NCBI RefSeq assembly: GCF_003675855.1
Contig: NZ_RCIH01000012.1
Location: forward strand, 1-64,000
DNA: 64,000 nucleotides
Direction of reading: 5' to 3'
DNA from: Halostella salina
GTDB taxonomy: Archaea; Halobacteriota; Halobacteria; Halobacteriales; Natronoarchaeaceae
The notes under the pieces are model-generated. The model was not told the origin of the DNA. It was given only the letters and a program-made list of their open reading frames with translations, and did not search any database. Below are positions 9,429 through 18,120 of the stretch, piece after piece; the stretch's first letter is position 1; each line of letters begins with the position of its first letter. Made by a program: the position numbers and the translations under genes.

Positions 9429-9473
9429 ATGGACTGCGTGGTAAACGAATAGAAACCAACGGCTCAACCACCA

Positions 9474-10457
9474 ATGTCTGGTAACAACCAATTTGTAAAC
9501 TATCTCATCAAGCGGGTCCTCTTGGGGATTCCAGTTTTACTGGGCGTTTCGATCGGGGTGTTTCTCCTGATCAAGCTGACGCCGGGAGACCCAGTTAACG
9601 CGATCCTTCCCACGCAGGCCCGCACTCCGGCGAACGTTGCACAGGTGCGAGCACGGCTTGGGCTAGGTGAACCGCTTCACGTCCAGTACTGGTCGTGGCT
9701 CACGAACGCTATCCAAGGTGACCTCGGGTACTCGTACAATTTGGGTCAACCGGTAACCGATCTGATCCTGTCCCGAATCTGGCCAACAGCCCAGTTAGCG
9801 CTGATCGCCTTCCTCGTGGCGTTGTTCATCGCAGTCCCATCCGGTGTCGTGAGTGCGGTGTACAAGAATACGTACGTGGATCACATCAGCCGGATCTTCG
9901 CGTTCATCGGGATCAGTGTTCCGGCGTTCTGGCTCGGGATCATGATCATCCTGGTGTTTGCGTTATTCTGGCAACAGCTGTTCGGATTCGGATTGATACC
10001 AGCAGGTGGTTACGTGGCACCCGGCGACAGTCTCGTCGAATGGATCCAGTACGCCGCTGCACCCGGAATTACGCTGGGAGTTGGGTACGCTGCCTTGACC
10101 GCCCGGATGACGCGTTCGACGATGGTTGACGTGTTGAACGAGGAGTACGTCAAGACAGCACGCGCCAAAGGAGTCAAAGAGACGGTTGTCGTATCGGTAC
10201 ACGCGTTCAGAAATGCACTGATTCCGATCGTGACCGTTCTGGGAATCCAGATCGGATTCCTCTTCAACGGGTCAGTCGTCGTTGAACAGGTGTTCCAGTG
10301 GCCGGGTCTAGGCCGCCTCCTTTATCAGGCAGTTGTCGCGAAGGACCTGCCGTTGATCCAGGGAATCATCCTGTTCATCGCGACGATCTTCGTCATAGCG
10401 AATCTCATCGTGGACCTCCTGTACGCGTACCTCGACCCACGAATAAAGTACGATTAA
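9474..10457 (+). CDS. ABC transporter permease, DppB/OppB type
   Basis: The 327-residue membrane protein has six predicted helices. The N-terminal pattern LIKRVLLGIPVLLGVSIGVFLLIKLTPGDP is characteristic of DppB-type permeases. The cytoplasmic EAA-like loop is EEYVKTARAKGVKETVVVSVHAFRNALIP, which contacts the ATPases. It lies 45 bases after the binding-protein gene and one base before the second permease gene, as in dpp/opp operons. Confidence 0.94.
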   Translation: MSGNNQFVNYLIKRVLLGIPVLLGVSIGVFLLIKLTPGDPVNAILPTQARTPANVAQVRARLGLGEPLHVQYWSWLTNAIQGDLGYSYNLGQPVTDLILSRIWPTAQLALIAFLVALFIAVPSGVVSAVYKNTYVDHISRIFAFIGISVPAFWLGIMIILVFALFWQQLFGFGLIPAGGYVAPGDSLVEWIQYAAAPGITLGVGYAALTARMTRSTMVDVLNEEYVKTARAKGVKETVVVSVHAFRNALIPIVTVLGIQIGFLFNGSVVVEQVFQWPGLGRLLYQAVVAKDLPLIQGIILFIATIFVIANLIVDLLYAYLDPRIKYD

Positions 10458-10458
10458 C

Positions 10459-11364
10459 ATGTCCAGCACTACTATCGATAGAACGACGATATCCGAACCG
10501 ATTCGGGAGCGTTACAGCCAGTTCAGACAGACGTATTACCAGTTGGACACCAGCGCGAGAATTTCGTTCTGGATAGTGTTTGCAATCGTCAACACCGCAA
10601 TCTTCGCGCCGATACTGGCACCCTACGACCCCGCGGCACTCCACTATGACGCATCACTTCAGGGGCCGTCAGTCGCACATCCACTCGGAGCGGACCTGCT
10701 GGGCCGGGACATTCTCTCCCGACTCATCTTCGGAACACGAGCCTCGCTCGCAGTGGGAGTCATCGCCGTTGGGATGGCGATCCTCATCGGTGTCCCGCTC
10801 GGGAGCATCGCGGGTTACGTTGGGGGCTGGACTGACGAAGTTATCATGCGATTCATGGACGTCATCATCTCGATCCCGGCATTAGTGTTGGGGCTGGCGA
10901 TTGTCGGAGCGATCGGGGCCGGTATCGTCAACGTAATTGCGGTCGTCGCAATCGTGTACTCGCCGCAGTACGCCCGTATCATTCGCGGAAGTGTACTCTC
11001 GGTGAAGGAGGAGGAGTACGTCGAGGCGGCGAAAAACACGGGGCTCGGAAAGGTCTCGATCCTGGTCAAACATGTCCTGCCGAACTCCTTCACCCCTGTT
11101 ATTGTCCAGGGGACGTATCACGTGGCAACGGCGATCATCCTGGAAGCATCGCTGTCGTTCCTCGGGCTTGGGGTTCAGCCCCCCCGACCCACCTGGGGAA
11201 TGATGATCGCAAGCGGAAGACAGTATTTACCCGGTGAATGGTGGATATCAGTGTTCCCGGGTATCGCAATCATGATAACGGTACTTGCATTCAACATACT
11301 CGGTGATGGCCTACAGGACGAATTCGATCCGCGGTCGGAGACCGAAACTGGAGGTGGTGCCTGA
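10459..11364 (+). CDS. ABC transporter permease, DppC/OppC type
   Basis: The 301-residue permease has the N-terminal DppC feature HPLGADLLGRDILSRLIFGTRASLAVG and the coupling loop EEEYVEAAKNTGLGKVSILVKHVLPNS. Five to six membrane spans are predicted. Its TGA overlaps the ATG of the first ATPase at 11364, so the genes are translationally coupled. Confidence 0.94.
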   Translation: MSSTTIDRTTISEPIRERYSQFRQTYYQLDTSARISFWIVFAIVNTAIFAPILAPYDPAALHYDASLQGPSVAHPLGADLLGRDILSRLIFGTRASLAVGVIAVGMAILIGVPLGSIAGYVGGWTDEVIMRFMDVIISIPALVLGLAIVGAIGAGIVNVIAVVAIVYSPQYARIIRGSVLSVKEEEYVEAAKNTGLGKVSILVKHVLPNSFTPVIVQGTYHVATAIILEASLSFLGLGVQPPRPTWGMMIASGRQYLPGEWWISVFPGIAIMITVLAFNILGDGLQDEFDPRSETETGGGA

Positions 11365-12389
11365 TGGCGTCAACGGGAGATAACACGACTCAGTCCGAGG
11401 CCGACCGCGTCACGCAAAACGAAGACGCGTTGCTGTCGGTCCGTGGCCTCGAAGCTAGGTTCGATACGGACGAGGGGCCGGTTCGGGCAGTTGACGGCGT
11501 CTCACTCGAGATCGAGGAGGGCGAAATCCTCGGCATTGTCGGGGAAAGCGGGTGTGGAAAGAGTGCCACTTCCCTCTCGATAATGCAACTCCTCGAATCG
11601 CCGGGATACGTTCACGGAGGTGAGGTCAAATTCAACGGAATGGATCTCGTGAGCGCATCGACGGAAGAGCTCCGGAATATCCGGGGCAACAATATCTCGA
11701 TGATATTCCAGGAACCGATGTCGGCTCTTAATCCGGTCTTCGACATCGGGTGGCAGGTCGGAGAACCACTTCGCGTTCACGAGGACATGAGTGAGGCCGC
11801 CTCCCGGGAGCGCGCGCTGGAACTGATGAAGAAAGTCGGAATTCCGAGCGCAGAGGACAGGGTTGATTCGTATCCCCATCAGTTCAGCGGTGGAATGGCC
11901 CAGCGAGCGATGATCGCGATGGCACTCGCCTGTGAACCGGATCTACTCATCGCGGACGAGCCGACGACGTCACTTGACGTCACGATCGAGTCACAGACCC
12001 TCGATCTCATCGAAGAACTCAACGAGCAACGGGACATGGGTGTCCTCCTTGTTACGCACAATCTCGGTGTGGTCGCACAGGTGTGTGACCGGGTCGCCGT
12101 CATGTATGCTGGTCGGATCGTCGAATATGGAGATGTCGAAGACATCTTCCACGACCCGCGACACCCCTATACGCAAGGACTTCTCGACTGCGTTCCCGAC
12201 CCGCGGGAGACGGACGTGTCGCCAACGTCGATCGAAGGAGACGTACCCGATCTCTCCGATCCGCCAGCAGGCTGTAATTTCGCGCCACGGTGTCAGTATG
12301 CAACTGAGGAGTGTACACAAACCGATCCACGTATGCAAGAGGTCGGGGATGACCATTACAGCGCCTGTATTTGGGAGGACCCACAATGA
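11364..12389 (+). CDS. ABC transporter ATP-binding protein, DppD/OppD type
   Basis: The 341-residue ATPase has Walker [10 protein letters not shown], signature [12 protein letters not shown] and Walker [10 protein letters not shown]. The C-terminal oligopeptide/dipeptide transporter region contains the cysteine cluster [20 protein letters not shown]...AC, which in this subfamily can bind an iron-sulfur cluster. The gene overlaps the next ATPase as ATGA (12386-12389). Confidence 0.94.
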   Translation: MASTGDNTTQSEADRVTQNEDALLSVRGLEARFDTDEGPVRAVDGVSLEIEEGEILGIVGESGCGKSATSLSIMQLLESPGYVHGGEVKFNGMDLVSASTEELRNIRGNNISMIFQEPMSALNPVFDIGWQVGEPLRVHEDMSEAASRERALELMKKVGIPSAEDRVDSYPHQFSGGMAQRAMIAMALACEPDLLIADEPTTSLDVTIESQTLDLIEELNEQRDMGVLLVTHNLGVVAQVCDRVAVMYAGRIVEYGDVEDIFHDPRHPYTQGLLDCVPDPRETDVSPTSIEGDVPDLSDPPAGCNFAPRCQYATEECTQTDPRMQEVGDDHYSACIWEDPQ

Positions 12390-13729
12390 CTGATGCTCCT
12401 CTACTCCGACTCGATGGGCTACAGAAATATTTCTACGAGAATGACGGGCTTTTGACCCGCTTGAGGCCTGATCAAGAGGTAAAGACCGTGCAAGCAGTCG
12501 ACGGTATCGACTTAGCAGTCAAAGAGGGAGAAACACTCGGGTTGGTCGGCGAGAGCGGCTGTGGTAAGAGTACGCTTGCCCGAGCCCTGTTGCGGCTCAT
12601 TGAGCCTACGGCCGGCAGTGTCTACTACAGGGGTGACGACATCACGGAATTCAGCGACCGAAGGCTTCGCTCGTTCAGGAGCGATGTACAGATGGTGTTT
12701 CAGGACCCCTTCTCGTCGCTCAACCCACGGTACACTGTTCGAGAGACTGTCGTCGAACCGATGCAGGTGCACGACATCGGCGACTCGAGCGAGGACCGTG
12801 AACAGCGTGCAAAAGAACTCATCGAGCGGGTCGGTCTCGATAGCGACCATCTCGACCGGTATCCACACGAGTTCAGCGGCGGACAACGGCAGCGCATTTC
12901 GATCGCACGGTCGCTCGCGGTAGAGCCACAGCTCATTGTGGCCGACGAACCGGTATCGGCCCTTGACGTAAGTGTCCAGATGCAGATCCTGAATCTTCTC
13001 AAGGAACTGCAGGATGAAATGGGGCTCACGATGCTGTTCATCTCACACAACCTCTCTATTATCCGTCAGATCTGCGACCGTGTTGCAGTCATGTACTTGG
13101 GTGAGATCGTTGAACGAGCGGAGACGAAGGACCTGTTTGAGGATCCAATGCATCCTTATTCAGAGGTTCTCGTCTCGAGTATCCCGATTCCGGATCCCTC
13201 CGTGGACCGCGAAAACATCACGCTTGAGGGGGAAGTCCCGACACCGATAAACCCACCCTCCGGGTGTCAGTTCCATCCCCGGTGCCCGAAAGTGATACCC
13301 CCAGACGAATGGTCGCACAGCCAGGAGCTCTGGCGACGGGTACTCCGACTCAAATCCGCGCTAGATAACGGCGATGTTCGTCTCCAAGCGTTCAAATCGG
13401 GTACAGGAGACGGCGCTGGGACTACCTCAGAAGACGAAGTGAAGGACGCCATTCTCGAAGAGTACGTGCTTCGGACAAACGTTGATGGATTCGATCCTAT
13501 TGAGCTCCCGACCGATGTCGAACGGACACTCAACGAAGCACTCGATGGACTGTTCTCCTCTGACGACCCGGCCGAACTCCTGGACCAATCCTACAGTAGT
13601 GTCTGTGAAGATTCGGTCCCGGTGGAGTTCGATGACGGTGAGAGTCGGACCGTCAGCTGTCATCTTCATGACGAAGGGCTGAAGCACGGTCAGCAACTGA
13701 CTACGACTGTGACTGCTGATGAGTACTGA
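12386..13729 (+). CDS. ABC transporter ATP-binding protein, DppF/OppF type, with long C-terminal extension
   Basis: I chose the ATG at 12386 because it forms an ATGA overlap with the preceding stop; an ATG 15 bases earlier is less likely. The protein has Walker [10 protein letters not shown], signature FSGGQRQRISIARS, Walker B LIVADEPVSALD and the family C-terminal PPSGCQFHPRCPKVIPPDEW. Beyond that point about 120 extra acidic residues continue (with VCEDSVPVEF and TVSCHLHDEG), which is longer than usual for the family but seen in haloarchaeal homologues. It would power import together with the first ATPase. Confidence 0.93.
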   Translation: MTDAPLLRLDGLQKYFYENDGLLTRLRPDQEVKTVQAVDGIDLAVKEGETLGLVGESGCGKSTLARALLRLIEPTAGSVYYRGDDITEFSDRRLRSFRSDVQMVFQDPFSSLNPRYTVRETVVEPMQVHDIGDSSEDREQRAKELIERVGLDSDHLDRYPHEFSGGQRQRISIARSLAVEPQLIVADEPVSALDVSVQMQILNLLKELQDEMGLTMLFISHNLSIIRQICDRVAVMYLGEIVERAETKDLFEDPMHPYSEVLVSSIPIPDPSVDRENITLEGEVPTPINPPSGCQFHPRCPKVIPPDEWSHSQELWRRVLRLKSALDNGDVRLQAFKSGTGDGAGTTSEDEVKDAILEEYVLRTNVDGFDPIELPTDVERTLNEALDGLFSSDDPAELLDQSYSSVCEDSVPVEFDDGESRTVSCHLHDEGLKHGQQLTTTVTADEY

Positions 13730-14705
13730 ATACACCTACAACGATTCAGTGGGGTCTATTCTCGTTAATGCAGTAGCCGATATAGCGCTAGATCAGAATG
13801 CGCTCCTCTCGGACGACACCTCGCGGACCGTCATCTCGGAGGCCTATGAGACAGCACTTAGGCCTGACCAACGTGACCAATTCAAGACGGCACTCCGAGA
13901 GGTACAGGCGGACCAACAACAGGCGGAGGTAGACGATATAGTTGATACTAGTATCGCTGAAGTCTCGCAAGCGCTGATCCAAAACGATGTGAAGCTAACC
14001 GTGGAACATACGGTTACGATCGAATTCGATCAGCGTGAAGCATGGCTTTATCGCGTTATCCAGAGCGGTGACCCAGTGGGTATAGAAGCTCTCGAGCTCT
14101 CTCCGGACGTTCGTCGGGAGATCAAACAAGGCGTCGATTCGTTGAATGCAGCCGATCCAGAGTCCGCTGCTGAACGGTTCACAACTGCTATCGGGAAGGG
14201 CACGACGACTGACGACAAGGTTACGTCACGAGTTCTTGCAGCGTGGGCAAATTATCTCGCTGGGGAACCTGAGCGGGCTCTCGACTTCGCTGAGGAAGCA
14301 CTCCATCTCCATACTGGATCGTTTACAACTCGGCTCGTGATTCTGCTCGCGGACCACAATTCAACCGACCATCAAGAGCAGAACGAGCTCAACTCGAAAC
14401 TGTACATAAGAACTCAAGCAAATGTCGAAACTGAAGGTGGTATTCAGATCGAAGTCTTTGGGTCCGATACTGGTCGGCAGATTACATCGAATACGGGCTA
14501 TATTCCGCTATCATGGATCGAAAGCGAAACACGGATCCGGTTTACGCTCTCCGGCTACGTCGACTCATTCCCGGAACTTCACGCCTATTACCTGGCTCTG
14601 GGACTCGTCGATGAAGATCGAGGAATCCCGCGAAGCGTTGAGAAAGTCTTTGCCGAGGGCCCGGATTCTGCTGTGAGTACCGAAACGGTCCGATTCGAGA
14701 CGTAG
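13719..14705 (+). CDS. Protein of unknown function, coupled to the ABC importer
   Basis: The 328-residue acidic protein is not recognised. Its ATG lies 11 bases inside the end of the ABC ATPase gene, so it is translationally coupled to the importer operon. A middle segment (~residues 145-215: AADPESAAERFTTAIG ... WANYLAGEPERALDFAEEALHLH) has the alternating small/aromatic pattern of tetratricopeptide helices. The C-terminal third looks beta-rich. No signal peptide or membrane segment is seen. A regulatory or scaffold role for the transporter is possible but unproven. Confidence 0.75.
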   Translation: MSTEYTYNDSVGSILVNAVADIALDQNALLSDDTSRTVISEAYETALRPDQRDQFKTALREVQADQQQAEVDDIVDTSIAEVSQALIQNDVKLTVEHTVTIEFDQREAWLYRVIQSGDPVGIEALELSPDVRREIKQGVDSLNAADPESAAERFTTAIGKGTTTDDKVTSRVLAAWANYLAGEPERALDFAEEALHLHTGSFTTRLVILLADHNSTDHQEQNELNSKLYIRTQANVETEGGIQIEVFGSDTGRQITSNTGYIPLSWIESETRIRFTLSGYVDSFPELHAYYLALGLVDEDRGIPRSVEKVFAEGPDSAVSTETVRFET

Positions 14706-14761
14706 CGATCCTTAGCGGGTCAGGCGGAACCTCTCTCTGGAAATTCAGTACCTTCACACTA

Positions 14762-15466
14762 TCAGGGATCCATTATTTTTGACTCAGCTTTTCGAAGATG
14801 CTCTAGAAAAGTCGTCTTCGACACAGAAAACTCCGAACACATATCTCGGACCGTCGTCTCACGCGGCCATTCGTAATATCCGGCTTGCCGTGCAAAGCTG
14901 ACTACTTCCTGTTGTTTCGGAGAAAGATTATACTGGATCGGTAAAGGGCCGTGGCTCAACTGTTGGTTACCGGAAATGATCTGGTTGACGGTGATCTCAG
15001 CATCAACCTGGTCACGGATCCTATCCAACCGGGCTTCGATTTCGTCTCTGGATTCTTCAATAAATACTGGCCATCGTTCGCCGGTTCCCTGTACGTGAAC
15101 AGGACTATGATTGATGAATCCCTCTGATATCAACGCGTCTCCGACGCTGTGGCCTGTGTCGTAATCAACGATGATATCCGTCGAAGGGATCCCAAACAGC
15201 GACTCGTATTCCAGTTGCTGGCTCGGTAGAATATTCACTGATTGAGTGTACGGTGACTGTTCGACGGAATCTATGAACGACTCAATTTCGTCCGTTTTCT
15301 TGTCGAATACCGTAAAGTGCCCTTTTGCAGTACCGTCGGAGATCCGGTGAACACGGTGCATGAGCATTTCTGCGGCTGTTTTGTCGGCAGCATCGATGCC
15401 CCAGCAATCCTCATGCCAGACCTGAAGCAAAGCACGGTTACATGACTCTACTGATGCACGGCTCAT
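14762..15466 (-). CDS. HTH_10 (bacterio-opsin-activator family) transcriptional regulator
   Basis: The C-terminus holds the HTH_10 domain typical of haloarchaea: LSPKQQEVVSFARQAGYYEWPRETTVRDMCSEFSVSKTTFLEHLRKAESKI. The N-terminal ~150 residues form the usual diverged sensor-like beta-rich half. I start at ATG 15464-15466 (234 aa); an in-frame upstream ATG at 15613 would overlap the IS6 transposase gene. A TATA-like CTTATATC lies about 30 bases before the chosen ATG. The IS6 element ends only about 45 bases upstream, so its insertion probably altered the upstream control region. The target genes are unknown. Confidence 0.85.
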   Translation of the reverse strand: MSRASVESCNRALLQVWHEDCWGIDAADKTAAEMLMHRVHRISDGTAKGHFTVFDKKTDEIESFIDSVEQSPYTQSVNILPSQQLEYESLFGIPSTDIIVDYDTGHSVGDALISEGFINHSPVHVQGTGERWPVFIEESRDEIEARLDRIRDQVDAEITVNQIISGNQQLSHGPLPIQYNLSPKQQEVVSFARQAGYYEWPRETTVRDMCSEFSVSKTTFLEHLRKAESKIMDP

Positions 15467-15512
15467 GATGACAATTAACGAGTCTATCACGATATAAGTA
15501 TACTGGTCCACC

Positions 15513-16217
15513 TGACGGCGGTGTTCAGATAAGGCTGAAGGATGAGGCAGTGCGTTTTCTGAGTGCTCTATGCCCGAAAACGACCGCCTCAACGGGTGTT
15601 TAGACGATATCAACTTAGAGTTTGTTGAACGAGAAGCGACACCACGACTGCTAATGAAGCTCAGTATTCAGCTGCATCTCGCTGGCTTATCCCTTTCGAA
15701 TACTGTTTCTGTTCTTGATATATTTGATGTCGAACGGGCACGTTCAACCGTTCACGACTGGGTTCACAAAGCCGATCTACAGCCCGAAGATGGACACAGC
15801 CCGGATCACGTCGCAGTTGACGAGACCGTGATCCGACTTAATGACGAGCAATACTGGCTGTACGCCGCAGTCGATCCCAAAACCAACGAATTACTCCATA
15901 CAACGCTTGAGCCAACCACAAACAAAATGATCGCTCACTCGTTCTTCAGGAAGCTACGCGAGAAACACGACGTTGACGACGCCGTGTTTCTCATCGATGG
16001 CTCACTCTCGCTGAAAGACGCCTGTTCACGACACGGCCTCGATTTCCGATACGAAAAACATGGAAATCGGAACAGTGTCGAACGTGTCTTTCGGGAAGTA
16101 AAACGACGAACCTCTTCGTTTTCAAACTGTTTTAGCAATGCCGACGCAGACACAGCTGACGACTGGCTCAAATCGTTCAGCTTCGCATGGAATCAGCTAA
16201 TCTGAACACTACCGTGA
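15513..16217 (+). mobile_element. IS6-family insertion sequence
   Basis: An inverted repeat bounds the single transposase gene: 15513-15530 and the complement of 16200-16217 match at 15 of 18 positions, including a perfect GTGTTCAGAT. The total length of about 705 bases fits compact haloarchaeal IS6 elements. I do not see an 8-bp target duplication in the flanks, which may mean the boundary is off by a few bases or a cointegrate/recombination event occurred. Confidence 0.8.
15570..16205 (+). CDS. IS6-family DDE transposase
   Basis: The 211-residue transposase has the DDE triad in family context: D84 in VAVDETVI, D143 in VFLIDGSLS and E171 in NSVERVFREVKRRT. The N-terminal helix-turn-helix with STVHDWVHKA is typical. 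Its length matches haloarchaeal IS6 transposases, and all catalytic residues are present, so it could be active. The stop overlaps the right terminal inverted repeat. Confidence 0.93.
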   Translation: MPENDRLNGCLDDINLEFVEREATPRLLMKLSIQLHLAGLSLSNTVSVLDIFDVERARSTVHDWVHKADLQPEDGHSPDHVAVDETVIRLNDEQYWLYAAVDPKTNELLHTTLEPTTNKMIAHSFFRKLREKHDVDDAVFLIDGSLSLKDACSRHGLDFRYEKHGNRNSVERVFREVKRRTSSFSNCFSNADADTADDWLKSFSFAWNQLI

Positions 16218-16453
16218 TTCAGGGGGCATCGCTTTTCAACATACACGAAATTAGTTTCTTAAAGATGTTGTTACAGTGTCAACACAGCCTGATCGAAAAG
16301 TGCGCCCATCTATCTAACAGAGGATTCAACGAAGGATAGCTGGAACGTGTCGGAGACTCCGTCGTTTTCCGACAGTGGTCGATACAGGGAAAGCACCTAT
16401 CGCTCAGCATAAGCAGAGAGACTATCCATTCGTGCCCTGAACGGCCAACACGA

Positions 16454-16684
16454 ATGACCTCAGACGAACCGTCTGTTCACACTGCTCGCAGTTTCGGACC
16501 GATACGGATTGTGCCGGCATCAGTCGGTTTGCAACTACTCGGGGTCATACTGGTGTTCATCGGATTTGGTGTTTCATTCCCTGCCGTTTACAGTATCTCA
16601 AGTACTGCGATGATTCTCTATGTTGCTCTCGGCAGCATCTTTGTCCTCAGCGGCTTGTACCTCAGTGGAGTTCGCCTTCGATAA
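16454..16684 (+). CDS. Small two-helix membrane protein
   Basis: The 76-residue protein has a hydrophilic N-terminus and two hydrophobic helices (VGLQLLGVILVFIGFGVSF and AMILYVALGSIFVLSGLYL) separated by a short loop. No family is recognised. It is a single gene between the IS6 element and the Orc1 gene. Confidence 0.6.
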   Translation: MTSDEPSVHTARSFGPIRIVPASVGLQLLGVILVFIGFGVSFPAVYSISSTAMILYVALGSIFVLSGLYLSGVRLR

Positions 16685-16808
16685 GGCCTTTTTATTTCTC
16701 AAACCAGCAGAACGATAGCACCAGACGCCGGCGACGGTACTTGCTAGTTGATGCTGCTGCAGTATGTCTCGAGCTGCTTGTTCTGCGATACTTCCTCTGA
16801 TGCTGAAC

Positions 16809-17831
16809 TCACCTGTCCGAGTCCAGCGACGCCGTTAGATACCGCTTCGTCTGACTCGCGCCCCGTTCAGCCAGAATATCGTACTGCACAAGCTTCCCCA
16901 GATGCGTTCGCACCGTGCGGTCCGTCTTCGGATTCTCCGCACGCTCGCAGTATTCCTCATACAGGTCCCGGGGTGGGATGGGTTCGTTCGCCTTGACGAT
17001 TTCGTACAGCGTCCACTGGAAGTCGGTCAGCCGGTCCATGTGTTCCGACCGGAGCGCGTTGTGTGCTTCGCCGAGAGCCGCCTCGATCATGTCGTCGGTG
17101 ATCTCAACCGGGCCGTTCTCGGCGCGTGCGTTCTCAACTACGATCCGGAGCATGGAGATAGCGATTCGGGCATCACCATCCGCAACCCTTCCCACGCGTT
17201 CGAGCTGGCGTTCGGACACTGCATGGCCCAGCTGCAGCTGGTCGATGCGCTTCCGCAGAATCGACGCCAGCTGGGTCACGCTGTAGCTGTCGAGCTCGAT
17301 ACGGTGGCCGATGCCCACGCGTGACCGCGTTCTCGAATCCATTCCCGCGAACAGCCCTTCGGCCTGATTCGCGATACAGACGAGCGACACCGCAGGCAAC
17401 TCCTGAAGATCGTAGAGGACGCGCTTGTCCTCCAGCTGGTCGACTTCGTCGAGGATGACGAGACACGGGTGGTCCACCTTCTCGCGAACGGTTGTCAGCC
17501 ACTCGCTCCGGGGCGTTGACTGGCGGTGGATCGCGGCTCCGTGGAGCAGTTGGGTGGCGACACTGTACTGGAGCCCCGTACGTTCGTACGTTTCCCAGCA
17601 GTTGACGTACGCGTCACCGATGTCAGCTTCCTGCTTGAGTTCCCTGACTGCGATGCGTGCGGCCATTGTCTTGCCGACCCCACTCGGGCCGAACAGGAAC
17701 AGGTTCGGTGGCGTTCGCCCATCGAGAGCGGGTGCGAGCGCGTTGGTAATCTGCGTGAGTTCGTCCGCCCGGTGAACGACAAGATCACGCTCGGGGACCA
17801 TCTCGTGCGACAGGACATCATGTCGGAGCAT
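16809..17831 (-). CDS. Orc1/Cdc6-family replication initiator
   Basis: The 340-residue protein has the AAA+ core with Walker A GPSGVGKT (residues 48-55), Walker B LVILDEVD (~125-132) and sensor-1-like VCIANQ. A C-terminal winged helix (YEIVKANEPIPPRDLYEEYC ... RTHLGKLVQYDILAERG) would bind origin DNA. It is somewhat short, as in many accessory haloarchaeal copies, which often sit on plasmids or in integrated elements. The nested inverted repeat at 17928-17996, just upstream, could be its binding site. Confidence 0.92.
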   Translation of the reverse strand: MLRHDVLSHEMVPERDLVVHRADELTQITNALAPALDGRTPPNLFLFGPSGVGKTMAARIAVRELKQEADIGDAYVNCWETYERTGLQYSVATQLLHGAAIHRQSTPRSEWLTTVREKVDHPCLVILDEVDQLEDKRVLYDLQELPAVSLVCIANQAEGLFAGMDSRTRSRVGIGHRIELDSYSVTQLASILRKRIDQLQLGHAVSERQLERVGRVADGDARIAISMLRIVVENARAENGPVEITDDMIEAALGEAHNALRSEHMDRLTDFQWTLYEIVKANEPIPPRDLYEEYCERAENPKTDRTVRTHLGKLVQYDILAERGASQTKRYLTASLDSDR

Positions 17832-17927
17832 GGGTGATCCTCTCCGATGGTGTTCAAAAAGCGAACTGGGGCCGTTTCCCGGTTTCCGGTCTCACCAATC
17901 GAACTCATGATAGAGATACGAGCGCAT

Positions 17928-17996
17928 ACCCCCGCCTTTCCGTGAGTGACGAGGTTCCGACACTCTATCGGAACCGAGGAGCGAACAGGCGGGGGT
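17928..17996. repeat. Nested inverted repeat beside the Orc1/Cdc6 gene, candidate origin element
   Basis: Outer arms ACCCCCGCCT (17928-17937) and AGGCGGGGGT (17987-17996) enclose inner arms GGTTCCGA (17953-17960) and TCGGAACC (17968-17975) with a 7-base loop. Both orientations read TTCCGA...TCGGAACC followed by a G-run. That layout resembles haloarchaeal origin recognition boxes, which carry a dyad plus a G-string. Its place directly upstream of an initiator gene supports this. It could also be part of the neighbouring TnpB element or a transcription terminator. Confidence 0.4.
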
Positions 17997-18120
17997 CGAG
18001 CGGACAACATAGTGTGACAATCCACTATTCTATTGCAGTGGGGATTTCCCACAGTTTAACTTCCACTCTGGATGGCTGAGGTATATGCCTCTCACAACTA
18101 AAACGTGGAATACGGCGACG

